From Temnothorax longispinosus (taxonomy: Eukaryota; Arthropoda; Insecta; Hymenoptera; Formicidae), in contig NC_092359.1 of the NCBI RefSeq assembly GCF_030848805.1, positions 62,001 through 126,000 on the forward strand: a DNA stretch of 64,000 bases, written 5' to 3'. The notes beneath the pieces are model-generated. The model did not search any database. It was given only the letters and a program-made list of their open reading frames with translations, and was not told the DNA's origin. A program made the translations under genes and the position numbers. The first letter of the stretch is position 1. Each line of letters starts with the position of its first letter. Shown here one piece after another: positions 1-14,058 of the stretch.

Positions 1-1496
1 TGTTAATGTCAAATAAATTTATATAGGTTTGGGAACTAGCAGTACCGGAATAAATACGATGGTAGATACCCACAATTATTACGTATACGAAAATCAACGT
101 TGGAATCCAGTGACCGGATATACCGCACATGGACTTCCAACGGACCGATATATGTGGAGCGATGCAACTGGACGGCATAAATGTACACGAGAGCATACGA
201 AATTATTGTCAATGCATTGGCATTGGGTAAGTGGACGCGAGAAAAAGAAAATGGATCGTTTTGAGAATATGAGTCGAAGCTAGCGATTCACTTGAGTTCT
301 TTGATGGGAAATTATTAAGAAATAATGTTTATCGTTGCGACATAATTCTTTGGATTAAAATAAAAATATTTTGATATTTTGAAGGTATCAGATTGGATCG
401 TCGACTTTCATACACCTGGTGGCGTTGATAGAGATGGGTGGCAGTACGCTACTGATTTTCCGTCGCAGTATCACGGCAAGAAACAATTTACCGATTATGT
501 TCGAAGAAGACGATGGTTTAGAAGATGTCAATTAACGACCAGCGGGCCTTGGCAAGAATTGGGAAATACGAAACTCGTCGATGTTTCTTTATATGTATGT
601 TTAGGTTTTTTTTTTACCATTACCATCTTTAAACATTTCGGAACAAATATTTATTTTATGTCTCTTTTGTTTCTGTTAATTATATAACAGGCGATTGGAA
701 AACCTGGCACAGATGGTCCTATTCATGTCTGGGCGGTTGCTGCAAACGGAGAGGCTTTATTTAGACGAGGTGTTTCAGAGTCTTGTCCAATGGTAGGACT
801 ATTTAAATTGCACTTGTTCTTTTTTACGTATAACATTAATGTATAGACACGTGTATAGATGCGTGTGCGTCAGAGTTTCATTGATTAAAATATACGTGCC
901 ATATATTTCGTGTTAATTTTCAAACGAGTATAGTAACCATTACGATACAGCGATACTTTTTGCACAAAAAATCGGTTTTTAACATATTTTATATATTAAA
1001 TAGGGAGTATCATGGGAACACATACCAAGTGATCAGCCCTTAATTAGCATATCGTGCGGTCCATGTGGACAAGTTTGGGCTATTGGAAAAAACGGTTCCT
1101 CCTGTTGGAGACTAGGCATCAGTGTTACAAAACCAACTGGTGTGAAATTTATAAAATATTATCATGAAAACATATGCATAATAACTACAGTTACCTCTTT
1201 TAGCCAAATTATTATAATAATTTAACATACATGATAAATATTTGGAATAATTGATATTTTGTCAAAAATTTAGGTATACAATGGCAAAATGTCGAGCCAC
1301 CTTCAGGCGCTCAGTTGAAGCAAATTTCAGTGGGAGACGATGTGATATGGGTTTTGGATACAATGGGTCGGTTGTCAGTACGCCGAGAAGTACAACCTAA
1401 TGTTTTCCCCGAGGGAACTCATTGGCAAACATTACCCGCTATGCCAAACGATCCTATTCATATAGGTATCAGATACACTTTTTTTGTTCTTTCCTT

Positions 1497-1544
<48 letters not shown>

Positions 1545-2134
1545 ATTGTTGGAAATTAAATCACATGTAAACATTCGTAGATATGTCAGTAGCAAACGCT
1601 AAGCAAGGATTTCGCCATGTATCCGTTTCAAGAGAACAGGGACAAGTTTGGGCAATTTCAGGAGCCGGCATTATTTGTCGAAGAATTGGCGTTACTCATG
1701 AAAATCCAGCTGGAACCGGATGGGTGACCGGTATAGGAGTAAGTAGCGAGACCAAGTTTTAACAGGTTGAAAATTGATTTGAGAAATGGAGAATACGGTC
1801 TACGATCATGTGAAATCGTAACGGGATCAAATAAAAACTAAATTATTTTTTTTTTTCTAATAACTCGTAAATAAATATAGATACATAACTATATTTTTTC
1901 AATATATTTAATAAAATCATTTAATAAAATCACTTCTCATGTTCGAGATAATCGCATCATTCGAGAGTGCACGTGCATTAATTTAGAAAAAGTGCGGAAT
2001 TCTCTTATTCTTTCAATATTCTCTCGTAACCCACATGATATTATTAATTGAGAAAAAATAAAATTTTTATTTATTCCTAACAGGCAAACTGGCAAAACGT
2101 AAGTCTTGGTGGACTTGTAAATAAAGCGAAATAA
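1..2134 (+). CDS. TECPR1: TECPR1, C-terminal part (tectonin beta-propeller repeat protein 1)
   Basis: Partial gene entering from the left edge; about 349 codons remain. Seen exons: 27-226, 385-594, 691-792, 1004-1139, 1274-1465, 1581-1738 and 2084-2134 (TAA 2132-2134), all GT-AG with matching phases. The first two encode the paired DysF motifs (YENQRWNPVTGY, then VSDWIVDF and GWQYA). The later exons carry tectonin-type propeller blades, each with a VWAxxxxG or WVLDxxG strand (VWAVAANG, VWAIGKNG, WVLDTMG, VWAISGAG). TECPR1 is known as an ATG5-ATG12-binding, PI4P/sphingomyelin-sensing tether acting at autophagosome-lysosome contacts and damaged lysosomes; the N-terminal propeller and PH domain would lie off-window. 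A (CT)n tract lies in the intron after 1465. The DysF plus tectonin combination makes the family call firm. Confidence 0.93.
1500..1540. repeat. (CT)n microsatellite in a TECPR1 intron
   Basis: About 40 bases of pure CT dinucleotide directly downstream of the donor of the 1274-1465 exon. It lies in the polypyrimidine side of a short intron, so length changes could affect splicing. Confidence 0.95.
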
Positions 2135-3596
2135 TCTTAATTGCGATTATATTAAAGTATAGGCTATTAGGTAACGTGAAATAATTAACAATGTTGTGAT
2201 TGCCTTAATCGTAAAATGTAACATCACGCGTGTATACATGTATGAACATAGAGGCGTGTTCCATATAATAAATATTGCTAATTTGTAGTTAATAATCGTA
2301 ATATACGTATAAGGCAAATTACTCGACTCTAATGCATTGAAAACTTCTTCCTCGGTATAACGAGTACTAAAGAAGTTGAGATGATACAATTAAGTAGTTG
2401 ACAAAATAAAATATACAAGAAAATACATAACACATACATGCACGTTATTTAAATTACTTTTTGAGTTACAATTTGCATCAAAGTTACGAATATTTACATG
2501 ATAAAACAACAATATCATTGCATAAACATTTTGTTATTTTTCTAGTATATCTAGGACCTAGAATATATGACGAATAACACGCACAGGCAGGCACAGACTT
2601 CTATGGAATACTAGACCAGTAACATCTGTGGACGCACAGGCGAAAAGCCGATGCGAGGTGCAAGTGGTAGTGGGGGATGCGACCATATTGAATTAGGTCA
2701 CTACAGGTGTTCAGTTGCTCATGATATTAAAATCTTGGCTGCATTCCGTTTCACACATGATGCGCATAATGCAACATTTATCCTTGTTGTTCACCGAATA
2801 TTAAACAGGATCAAATGATAAATGATGCATTATGTGCATCATGCGTGAAACGGAATGCACCCTTTCGCTACTCTTATAGCATTGAACTCTTTCTTTTGAA
2901 CACTTTGTATAATGCATAGCTTGACCTAAGTTTATGGCGGTAGGCATCATGGCCGTCGCCTGTTAGCGGTCTAGTATTGCATACATAGAAATCTGTGGAA
3001 GCAGATAAATATAATAATAACATCAATGACTAGCAAAACAACACAAAATGCTTACAAATATACAAATATACGATGCAATTAAAAATGCTAGTCTGTGATT
3101 GTGTAAACATTCCAATAAGCGTAACAATATTTATCGGATAATATTTGAGAGCTACTTCGCTAATTTTTATGAACCGCAGAAAGCTCATGTAAATTCGTAT
3201 TATAATTAATCCGCTTGACTGATAAAACCTTCTTGACAATAGTTAATAACTTAATTTTTTCTTACATATAGCTAATACTTGGTTAAATTGTAAAAGTAAA
3301 GAATATATAGTAAAACATTTTAGAGTAAGAAAAGGCTATATGTACGTAAAGTTATTAATATGTATGTACATTGCCAGTGTATTAAAAACATCATTGTATA
3401 TCTTATTGTTAGCCTTAAAGTATTTTGTTCACTATTTTATCGATGTAAAGAACGCAAGCTATTTTCATTTTACAAATATCACAATAAACACACTGCTTTT
3501 GTTATTTATCATTCTTGTTGCTCTTACGTTACGAATACTAAAACGGACATTGTTGTGGAGGATGCTTTCGTGTTTTTCGTAAAAAAGAAATTTTTA
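2135..3596. other. Convergent intergenic interval with a palindromic element
   Basis: Lies between the stop codons of TECPR1 (+) and the amino-acid transporter (-). It is AT-rich and must contain both 3' UTRs. No ORF here resembles a protein. The only structured content is the inverted-repeat element at 2595-2996. Confidence 0.7.
2595..2996. mobile_element. Palindromic MITE-like element
   Basis: About 400 bp of imperfect inverted repeat. The outer arm at 2597-2624 (around CTATGGAATACTAGACC) pairs with 2961-2990 (GGTCTAGTATT...ATAGA). The inner arm 2740-2774 (GCATTCCGTTTCACACATGA) pairs with 2824-2859. The loop is about 50 bp. No coding capacity, as expected of a non-autonomous DNA element. 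A target-site duplication could not be fixed by eye. Confidence 0.75.
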
Positions 3597-6500
3597 TCAA
3601 AATGATGTCACTATCCGAAACTTCTCTACGTATTTTTGTTGTAACTTTTCGTTTTCCGCCTTATCTCTTTTCCCTTGCTCACTATGAACAATTCCGTAAA
3701 ACCCATAAATGCAGAAGCCTATATGCATAAGAATTGAAATGCAATATTATTTGATTTAGATTAAATTATATTATCGGTTTGCAGGCCTTAATTTTACTTT
3801 TACGACAGAACTTACCGATCAGCAACCAAGTGGCGAATCTAATCCACGTAAAGACGTCTAATTGGAGCATTAGATATATGTTTATAAAAATACTGAGACA
3901 TGGAATAAGCGGGACGAGAGGCACCTACGCATTACAGAAATATATTAAATTGATATCAGATTTTCCGCCGCGCGACATCGCTATGCGTCACTATGCTACA
4001 TCGTAATTTATAATTAATATACACAATATGAGACAATATCTTTTACCTTGAAAGACAATTCAGTTTTTTGCACCGGTTGCCTACCAACCGCTGCTAAATT
4101 CAAGAAAAGAACAATCACGAGTACAGCTAGTATCATAGATATCGCGACATTTCCCGCGAGCAGGTGTGCGCCCATGTTATTAATCAGAAATGTGATGATA
4201 CATATAACGATACCTGAAACGATTGAAACGATTGAACTTTGCAGACCGAGTATTCCTATGACTCACTTTGGCGTACATACATCCATATATGTAATATAAA
4301 TATATCGCGTTTGCCACGAATATTATAGGTATATATGTATAATATGGCACGTAATGTCAACAATTTAATTAATTTGCGTAAACTCACAGAGCAAGACAAT
4401 GCCGGCATTTGCGATTCTGCTGGAAAGGTCCGTTGGTTCCTTCCGATTGTGCAAATTGAATAATTCCTTCAATATAGTATTTACAGATGTAAATTGGTAC
4501 GTGCTCGTTGGCAGTCGCCCAGGAGTGTTGCTAGTGTTTTCTTCCTTTTGATATCTGTCATAAAAATACGTATACGTATACGTGTAGGTATCACAGGCAA
4601 TACTTTCTATTACGTTTCGAAAGAAATCGAAATAACGTTACCTCAGTATCAAGACGCATATCGCTACTATCGTATACGCGAGTAGAGTCCCGATAGACAT
4701 CATGTCGATCAGTTGGTGCAGATTGAAGATGAGTGTCATGAGACCTGGAACGGAGCAGCGTTAAGGTAATTAAGGTAATTAAGAGTTAAATATATGGATC
4801 GATATATGTGTGTGCGTGTGTGTGTAGATATGTATACATTACAGGGAGCTTGTGGCACGCCTCGAGAGTCGAGAGTCGAGACGCTGCACGTTTACGTACC
4901 GATAAGTAAAGCAGAGAGCACCGTGCCATAAACAGGCGTCATAGTCTTAGGATGCACTTTGGAGAGAGTCTTGAATATTATGCCATCGCTAGCCATGGCG
5001 TATAGGATGCGCGGTAAGGGAAACATCGCGCCCAAGAGACTGGTGCAGAGCGCGAATATCGCGCCTACGTTGACGATCCACTTGACGACAGGCCAGCCGA
5101 TCTCGTCGAACGCGTGCGGGAAGGGCGCGTCCGCGCTCTAATAAAGAGAGACGAATCGCTTGATTACTCCTGAAAAAGCCTGAAAATCCTATAGGCCTGG
5201 AATCTGGATTTGAATCTCGGCCAAATCAAACGTATATTATTATACATTACGATCGACTGATACGACGAATACACGTACGTTGAGACAACGAGAGTTGAGC
5301 GAGAAGATTTCAAGGGCGATTTTACGTGTTACTTTACAGGGTGAATCTGGGTGAATCATCTCACCTGAGCGTAATAAGGTAGCATCATCGTTAAGACCGT
5401 GGAGACCCCGAAGTACGCTACGAATATAACGATTAGGGATAACACGATCGCCAGAGGAATGTGACGTTGAGGATTCTTGGCTTCCTCGCCAGTGGTAGCG
5501 ACCGTGTCGAATCCCACGAATCCGTAAAAACACTTGGCCGCTCCGATCATCACTCCGTTGACGCCGAACGGCATGAATCCACCGGTCCCTCCGTGTTTCA
5601 CGGAACTTGGAATGTCTTGGGCCGCGATCGACCAGTTTGACGGATCCGCTGTAAGCGTATTCGGTGAATTCGCTCCTCGACCGACCGACGGAATCGTCAA
5701 GGTTCACACCTTGGCTGCATCCTTTAGCTACATATATGTTATTTTCAAAACGCTCGAATCGTCATCGTTTCACGAGAGGTAGTTTCATGACGTGAGGTGG
5801 TAGTCTCGTAGTCACTCATAGATCATAGATCGCGCTAATCGTATGCTTATACGGCTTACGGCTTACCTCTTATCGAACCTGCGACGATGACGATGGCGAT
5901 AGTTATCAAGTTTACGACGGTGAACACATTGTTTAAGATGGACGATTCTTTCACTCCCACGCATAGTAGGATCGCTAGCAACATGACCATCGCGAAGGCG
6001 AAAAAATCAGGATACTCTGACAGGAAAGAAACGCCGATAGGCATAACGGAGCGTAGAGCGTTACCCATGACGTTTCCTATCAACGCGTCGATATAATTGC
6101 TGAGACCTCGAGCGACGCTCGCTGTACCTGTAAAATCATATTATTATGAAATCATATATCGCGGTCCAACGATCGTCCGCGCGTAAATCTGGCTGGTCTA
6201 GGCTCCCTCGCCCTTTTCGTTCATTTCTCACACGCGCGTTCTTATATGCTCACCAATTACATATTCCAGAATTAAGTTCCACCCTATAACGAAAGCGATG
6301 AACTCGCCTACCGTTACGTAACTATAAACGTACGCTGATCCGGCTTTTGGCACTCTTGACGCAAATTCCGCGTAACACATACCTACAAGTAGGAACGACA
6401 CGATAAATATGTAATAAATACGTTAAGTTAAAGAGTTAAACGAACATCGCACGTACACATGCTATCACGAAAGCAGATATGCGTCGAGCGGACGCTCGCG

Positions 6501-6906
6501 CGCGATTCATCACACGTTACGAGGAAATCTGGGGTCACACGAGCCGGATTTAATTCGTTGGAGAATTATAATCGTTAGACTTGCGATTATGTGGCTTAGT
6601 ATAGCTATTTAATACATTTGATATACATATTTTGATAATAGCGAGGACGATCGAGGCGTTCATGGTTTTACCCGCGAAAGCAGACGCGACGGCGGCTATG
6701 AGGAAAGAGACGGAAACGGCAGGGCCAGCCGTCTCTTTGGCCACGCTTCCAGCAAGAACGTAGACGCCTAAGCCGAGAGTCGCCCCTACGCCGAGGGCGG
6801 TCAGGTCGAACAGCCCGAGGACTCGTGCCAATCGTTCGTCTTTCGTATCTTCATTCTCCTCTACGCGCCTCCTCCGCGACAACGCTCTCCACAAATGGCT
6901 CGTCAT
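3597..6906 (-). CDS. High-affinity cationic amino-acid transporter (CAT/SLC7A1-4 family, slimfast-like)
   Basis: Ten exons on the minus strand: 6906-6672, 6382-6254, 6127-5867, 5675-5365, 5137-4900, 4744-4642, 4554-4388, 4261-4047, 3924-3816, 3718-3597 (TGA 3599-3597). They total 1890 nt, 629 aa, the usual CAT length. Family landmarks in order: LWRAL near the N-terminus, MCYAEFASRVPKAGSAY (the Glu of YAEF, about residue 84, is the substrate-recognition Glu of CATs), GWNLILEY, CFYGFVGFDTVATTGEEA, MFPLPRILYAMA, SIGTLLAYTIVA and LRYQ. Known role: plasma-membrane uptake of arginine/lysine/ornithine feeding TOR signalling in fat body. The ATG at 6904-6906 gives the conserved start. An acceptor at 6983 suggests a 5' UTR intron. 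The exon-4 acceptor was chosen at 5675 because the two acceptors further upstream read into stop codons; the consequence is a short extracellular loop. Which of the several insect CAT paralogues it is cannot be told. Confidence 0.94.
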
Positions 6907-6983
6907 ATCCGCGGCACGCTGCCCGCCGCCCGGCCTACGGCTCTCCGTTTCTCTATATTCACTATAGACGCGTTTCACCAGAG

Positions 6984-9900
6984 CTGTGTCAATAACAATA
7001 ATGCGTACTAATCAATAAATATATTGTCATATTAATCATTAATCAGGCATTATTTACGAAAGAAAATTCAAGCGTCATCCGGGTATTCGGTGTATACCGC
7101 CGCGCGCCGCGCCGTGAGTAGATTATATTAAATCAGATACCGTTCTGAAAGAAGAGCTAGATATATAACTGCTGTTAAATATAATTCTAGCAACTGTTAA
7201 ATAGCTCTAGCAACTGATATTGGTCGACCACAGTTTTCTGTTTAAACCCGATTTGATAATATTTGATAATTCTCGATCTCGATGTCACGCGTATTGTCGA
7301 TCGTGTATTATATGTTATTATGTGTATTTCGCCTCTCGATATCTTGCGCGCATAATTCGCAGGAAAGCTGTCAGCTGACATATTCTCCTACCAGGAATGT
7401 GATTGCGAAACCTTGGAAAAAAACCTTGTAAAAAACTTTGCACGTTTACGGCAAAACGGCATGTATAAAACTCGGCAAGAATAAATGGACTTGCGGCGGC
7501 CGGACGTCGGCGTCGCAAAGTATCGAGATTAATAGTTTAAGATATAATCTAATCGAGCTTGAAGGAAAACATTCCTTTCTCGTTTTTAATATTTTACGGT
7601 TTTACGCAATAGCGAACAAGCTAACAACCTTAATTAATTCAAGACGAAACTATATTGAATCCATTTATCAGAATAAAGAGGAAAATGGTCGAGGAATTTA
7701 GAAATGGTAATTTCATTTAGACGTATTTTAGATATACGAGAGATCTCGACCTTGTACATACATATATACACAAGTAAATATGTGGAAATAGCAAAGCCGC
7801 GCAAATTCTGTCCGATTTTGTTACTGCCACGCGGTGTAACATTCAACCAGGCGCCACTCGACCTTGCTGCCACTTTCTCTCTCTCCTCTCCGTTCACTTA
7901 TTTAATTCCCTCCGTACTGTGCTTTGCACTAGCGTATGTTTGCTAGCTCTGTTATGTAGCGACAATTAACTAAAGGTATTCCAAGGTTTCCAAGTATCCC
8001 ACTTGTAGTAAGAGCCATTTTGAAGATAACAGTGATAATAGAGTATACGTACATTTTAAACGTACGACGATATATGCATGTGGCGGATATGACCTTGCTC
8101 AGAAATTTCAGGCAGGAAGGCAGGGAAGTCGACTTGGTTGACTAAGCGACGCGACGGAACGACGGAAGGCTTCACGATTAATTCTCACGGACGGACTATT
8201 CGTGTAATATATCCTGTCTGATATAATATGTATATATATCGTGCGCAATTGCGTACATATATCCGCGTACGTCCTTTCTGCGACTGCGATTGCGACGCGT
8301 GCAAAAAGCTATATAGGATCTTATCTTTTAACAACCACGAATGATGCAAAATGTAGCCTTACAATTAGTCGTTATATGACCTAGCTAGTCAGTTATCAGT
8401 TTTCATGCTTAGATATTCGGATTGTAAAAACGTTTGGCAGTTAAGAGATTGTAAACGTTTATTAATTAAGACAACACATTAAGACGCGCAACATACATTA
8501 GCAACCGCCGCCGCGGACGATAAGAATATAAAACCTATACAGAATAAATAGATAATTTAATACAATGGTAAATGCGATGGTAAAAAATGATAATAATAGG
8601 AATGTGTGTGTGTGTGTGTGTGTAATAACTAGAAACGCGCGGGCGGGCGCGCGCCGCGCGCATTCGTATCGCTTCGTATCGTTACGTATTTTCATCAGAG
8701 AAACCAAAACGAATAAAACATCTACTAGCTTGACCGAAAAAGCAAACCAAACCCAAACGCGCAAGGTAATAAGTTCTGATACTTTTTGAGACAGCAACCA
8801 GCACCAGCAACATGCAGTGCGGCGCGGCGCGGCGCGGCGCGGCGCGGCGCCGGCGGTGCGAGCTACCTACCGCGAATACCTTATAATACTACGCGTTATA
8901 ATATACCTACATTTTTAATTAAAGTCCCGAGAACTCGCGATAATCATACAAAGTACAAGGATAATCAAACAAAATGTATATATGTACAAGGTTTTCGCTT
9001 TTACTCCCGTTACTCGCATATAAAACGCGCTCACTCGCCTTGAACTCAAAGTCGAGTTTAAGTCGAGAGAGCAAATATTTACAAACCGTCTCTTACACTT
9101 GGCTTCACATCAGGAATCACGTGTGCTCGTGTTACTCTACTCGTGCAACCGGACTAGATTACACCTAGAAGAGGTGTGAGTAGTGCCCTACCCTGTCCTG
9201 TCCTGTCCTGTCACCTCTCATGCGATATGCAGATGCAGCGTATAAAATATATCTTATTTATATTTTTCCGACCAATTCATTTCATTGGAAAATATCCTTG
9301 GAATCCTGATGACGGATCAATGATTATTATTATTATAAAATTAATTATACGAGAAGACACGCGAATCTCATTTTTATTCTACGCGATAACATAATTTACG
9401 CATCTTTTATACCTTTGCCAGCTCTTTGAAATATCTACCAAAACAAAAATCGGGATAATCTTTGTATTCTCCTGCTATTAAGAAATCTTTCTTAGCTTTT
9501 TTCCTCAACGATATATTTATTTCATCATTTGCTATTTAAATTGTGTCTTTAATAGGCGCGCGCGGCACGTATTGCGAAATAATCACCTATCATTTCGATT
9601 AAACAAATATAATTTGATAAGAATCTTGAATCAAGAGAGTCCGTCAAGAGAGATTTTCGACTATTATATATACATATTACGCATTTTTTAAACAAAAATA
9701 ATCGTCGAGCACCGTCGTGATAATCGTACAGACGATTTACTCGATTATCGTAAAATTCAAACAAACATTCTCTCCGGAAGCCATTACGACGAGTTTATTT
9801 AGTTTTCTAATTTTCCGACGAATTAAATGGAGTTATTTAACGTCGCCAGTGATCACCGGCGATCAGTACCGAGAATAAAACGTTCCTGGTTAATTTGCAT

Positions 9901-12098
9901 CGTCATCTATTCAACAAGGATATTCAATTCGCAATCTCATTCCCTCATTCCCTTTCAGGGGCAGTTGTATGTATGTACAATCCCAACGTACTTTGGATCT
10001 CCGTTTTGATTCAATGCATTCGTAATAGAAGACTTATATTACATTAAAAATCATATTATTCAGTTTTATCAATAATATAATTTCTTACCGAAGTTGCTGA
10101 ATCGACTAAAAGTATTAAATATTATATTACTTCTTCAACTGCGCGCATTTATTTTTGAGATTTTATAGTTCATGTTACATATACTATAGAATTTCGGAAA
10201 TAAATGCGCGCCGTTCTCAATAAAAGTGCGTTCTAAATACGAGCCAAAGTATTTAAAATAACAAGTGACAGAGTAATAATTAATATATACATTATTGATC
10301 AGTGCTAATCTATGACGCTTTTGATCACAAGATATCAAACATTGAAATTACAGAGAAAGAATATTGCGGACAACAGTTAGAGCAATTAATCCTAATAAGA
10401 TATCTTTTAAACCGAGAAATTTTATTCTCAGGTTTAGAACATTTAGAGAGTAGAAAATAGTGTATGTTTTTGACTTTGTACGACTTTGATTTACATCTTA
10501 TCAAAAATCAAGAAACCCGTGTTAACTACGTGTTGTGCAGATGTAAATAGGCATATTCGATCTTGTAGCTTCGACATGCTATTCTTCAACACACACACGT
10601 TCACGAAACATTCATATGCACAGGATATGTGACAATGTTTATATCAATACTCCCACGTACGAGGATCTCCACGACACTTTCACATCCAATAACAAGCAAT
10701 TAATTAAGTAGATTTACTCTGACATTAAGATTATGATTAAATACTTGTCGCGATGTTATTAACTAAACAAGCTTACCTTAGTTTGAAGATGTGTATAAAA
10801 TGGGAATATTATATATAATATGCACACATATGACACAAAATTTTACCGACATAGAGCGAATAATGTGAATCAACGTGCTGGAGCGTCAATCGTACTCGAG
10901 GAGAACTGATCGCTTCGACGGACGAGCGCAAATTAATAACGTACTGTAATTTCACGATGCCCACTTTCCACCTGTCTATGTAACAATAAGCTTCAATGTT
11001 CCCCCACTATATTATTGAAGTAGGACATTTACGTTGCATTACGAGCCGTCGTTGTGCCGCTATCGCTGTGTTGTCGCAAACTTCCAGTCACATGTCAGAC
11101 ACTCGGACATTTACGCATTCTCGAGATACATATATATATATATATATATATAAATTACGTATACGATCCCCTGAAATTTCTTTTTCTCACTTTTAAAAGA
11201 TATTTTTCAACACTTTTGCACGAAATTATGTATCTTACTTCGTTTTAACTGGATTTATCAAAGCATTGGCACGCCTATTTATCTTATTCTTACTATTCTT
11301 ACTGTAAAAAAACTTACGAGTTTTTAGATATTTGAGTAAATTAATTAAATGGCCCATCCTGGTCTTTTTATACATAAATATAAAGAATATTTTTCTCTTT
11401 TTCTACGTATGACAATGTATTTAATGAGTTTAAAATACAAAATACACACGTATGTCACATAAATACGTATTCATACAAATTTTCTTACGTATCAATAAGT
11501 GTACTTACTGGAATATATATCCATATTATAATGTTATGAATTCTGTTCGATCGATACACACACAAGTTGGAATAAATTATCGTAATGTTTTTTACCTTGA
11601 ATTAATATCTACTTGAACCGAGAGATAATGTTTCTAGTTTGTCTATCGAGTTCCAATTCTAACATATGACAATCAATTTAATAGTTATCACTGTAATCTT
11701 ATTGTTTGCATTATAACAACCTGTAGTTTACTGCGGCGAATCTTCCATGTAAACGTCCTTGGACGTGGTTATGTTCGAAAGCGATTAAAATTATAATTGT
11801 TTCACGCCAGTAAAGAAATATTGGTAATCACAAGGACTGACATTTACAATATGTGATTTAAACATTCTATTTTAATATAGAATTTGTTTCAAAATATGAT
11901 ATTAGACAATAGGTTTGAGATTGATTGATTGCTAACGTGTACATCTGTAAACGAATGACGAGGTGACGTATAGTTTGCAAATACTAAATTAATTATGTTA
12001 ATATGCAAACGATAAAAAATTAATTATTATAATATATTATACACGTTTGGTTGCTCTTTGGCAGTGTTTATGGCAGAATTGACACTAAATAGACAATT
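6984..12098. other. 5.1-kb gene-free interval upstream of the CAT transporter
   Basis: No ORF in this stretch looks like a conserved protein. A strong minus-strand donor (CTAAG|gtaagc, exon side ending at 10777) could end a non-coding first exon of the transporter, with the long intron running to the acceptor at 6983; this is inference. The interval also holds the 3' UTR of GTF2H2 near its right end, a (GT)n at 8603-8622, a GGCGC pentamer array (8819-8851), CTGTC pentamers (9191-9210) and a (TA)n at 11131-11151. Otherwise nothing recognised. Confidence 0.5.
8819..8851. repeat. GGCGC pentamer tandem array
   Basis: Six or more uninterrupted GGCGC units in otherwise AT-rich DNA, continuing into GCCGGCGG. 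A short satellite of pure CpG-rich pentamers. Confidence 0.9.
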
Positions 12099-12444
12099 TT
12101 AAGATCTATCTGTAGACTTTCTATATGTTTCAGGATTTATCGCACAACCAGGACACGTGTGTAATATCTCGTGAATAAATATCTCACAGTCTAAACAAAA
12201 CGTTTGATTACACTTTCCGCAAGTATATACCTAGAAATAAATACATGTGATATAATCTTGGTATCTGAAATGCTCAAACATTAACTAAATGTTGATTTCC
12301 TCTACATTGTGATTCAGAACTGCTTGATATCACCTCTTTCACGTGCATAGTATACATGATGTCTTGACAGATTTAAAATATATTTGTCTTTGATAAACAT
12401 TCGTTCACGTTGTCACAAGCTTTAATAATTTTCTATAATAATAG

Positions 12445-12477
<33 letters not shown>

Positions 12478-14058
12478 GGAGGATTACCTTTTTGTCCTTT
12501 TGAGCAAAGGTTTTCTGGCAACCAAAGCAGAAAGAGTGATCGCCCTCAGGTGCACGTTCTTTAAAAAGATCCACAGGAAATAGATAATGATACGACCGCG
12601 CTAAATGTGGAGCAGAAACTAAAGTAAGACCACAAGCTCTACACTCCACAGGGAGTTCGCAATGTTTACTGAGGCATTGGGGACAAAGGTAGCCAGTAGT
12701 CATAAGTTTAACCGTTTCGTCGGAATTTTGTGCATGGCTGTAAAGAAAAAAGGAAGAAAACGTTTAAGTCTTATCAAAATACTAATAAAGTATCGTATGA
12801 CACGAAGCATGTTATTCCGAATGTTTTACGCACTTACCACATACACACCGTCATAGATGTATCCGGCGCACTAGAATGTAAAGCATGATGAGGAAATCCC
12901 ATTTTCACGAGCGCTGCATCTACGCGCGTTGCGGCAGGCGGAGGATCTACATGTGCGTTCAATTGCTCCTTATAATGTTTATCATCGAGCGCAACGCTGT
13001 GTTCGCCACCGGTGATGTTTGCCATTCGTTTACAAATGTATAATTCAGCGGCCAATCCTATTACGCTACATCTAATACTGTCCAATTTCATGTTCTAAAA
13101 CAAACTCGATATTGAGAAAGATATATAGTATATTTTCGAAGGACATTACACAAAGAGCAACAAAGAGCATACTCGTATCGTTTCGTTGATGTCTCCAGGG
13201 TCGCACGTAGTTAAGGCCCCTATGATTACCAATATTTCTTTACTAGCGTGAGACGGCAATACGTTCAATAACTTTGTGGCCAATTCTAAAGAGTTTTGCA
13301 AAGAAGGTTCACCGCCTACTACAGTTTGTTGCAACGTTTGCACGTCCTACAAAATAGACGATAAGATTGAGCGATGCGAAATATTCAGAATGAGGATAAA
13401 GTAACAAAACGTTATAATATTACCTTAACGTGCTTCTTTGAGTTACCAGTCAACGCGCTAACTTTCTCAGCCCTTTTATTTCTAGTTATAATTACACCCA
13501 ATTGACTTATAGGATTTTGATAGAAGAATTCTTCGATAAAATCTTCTAGAAGCTTGAGACACACGTATTTAATAAATATATACCCGTGAACATGTATATA
13601 TTATACTTATCGCGTATTCCATCATTATACCTTTAGAGAACACAGAAAACGAGTTGGCTTTAAATCTTGACTCGACATTGATTCGGAAGCATCTAAGATA
13701 ATATAGAGATGTCTCATCATTCCTAATCTGGCACCCTGTTTCCTTTCCAACTGACGTTTTCTCTTAGCATTGTGGATAATGTCTGCGACAGAAGCTTCCA
13801 ACAAGCCGTGGTCATCCTCCTTGATCGCTTCCCTATAAATCCCAAGCAAGTAACCAAACGTTACAGATCTATGTTCGGCTATGTTAGCCGATCGATACGA
13901 GACATGAAACTTTTATCTATACTAGTTAAGGAATGCCACTGATAGATTAAAAACGTTTATAGATATAAGTATATATAACCAATGTAAACGTCATACCAAG
14001 TCTTTTCGTAACCAGTTTCCCAACGATACTCCTTTTCCTCGGATTCTTCCTCCGCCAT
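12099..14058 (-). CDS. GTF2H2: General transcription factor IIH subunit 2 (p44/SSL1)
   Basis: Seven exons: 14058-13997, 13832-13631, 13552-13424, 13346-13173, 13094-12838, 12737-12488, 12230-12099 (TAA). They total 1206 nt, 401 aa, close to the roughly 395 aa of the family. The N-terminus MAEEESEEKEYRWETGYEKTW is followed by a von Willebrand A-type domain (about 55-235) opening with YIILDASESM. The Cys-rich C-terminus has CPQC, CRACG and then a C4 RING-like set: CFGC, CGKCNQTFC, CPGC. p44 is a core TFIIH subunit that binds and stimulates the XPD helicase in transcription initiation and nucleotide-excision repair. Its start lies 2.6 kb from, and divergent to, the chromodomain gene. Complete, no damaged residues seen. 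Confidence 0.96.

Noticed and set aside
5240..5707. 155-codon minus-strand ORF
   Set aside because: Shifted frame over transporter exon 4; it lacks the conserved CAT motifs that the other frame contains.
8819..8851. GGCGC array as a possible origin or binding array
   Set aside because: Too short and simple; reported only as a tandem repeat.
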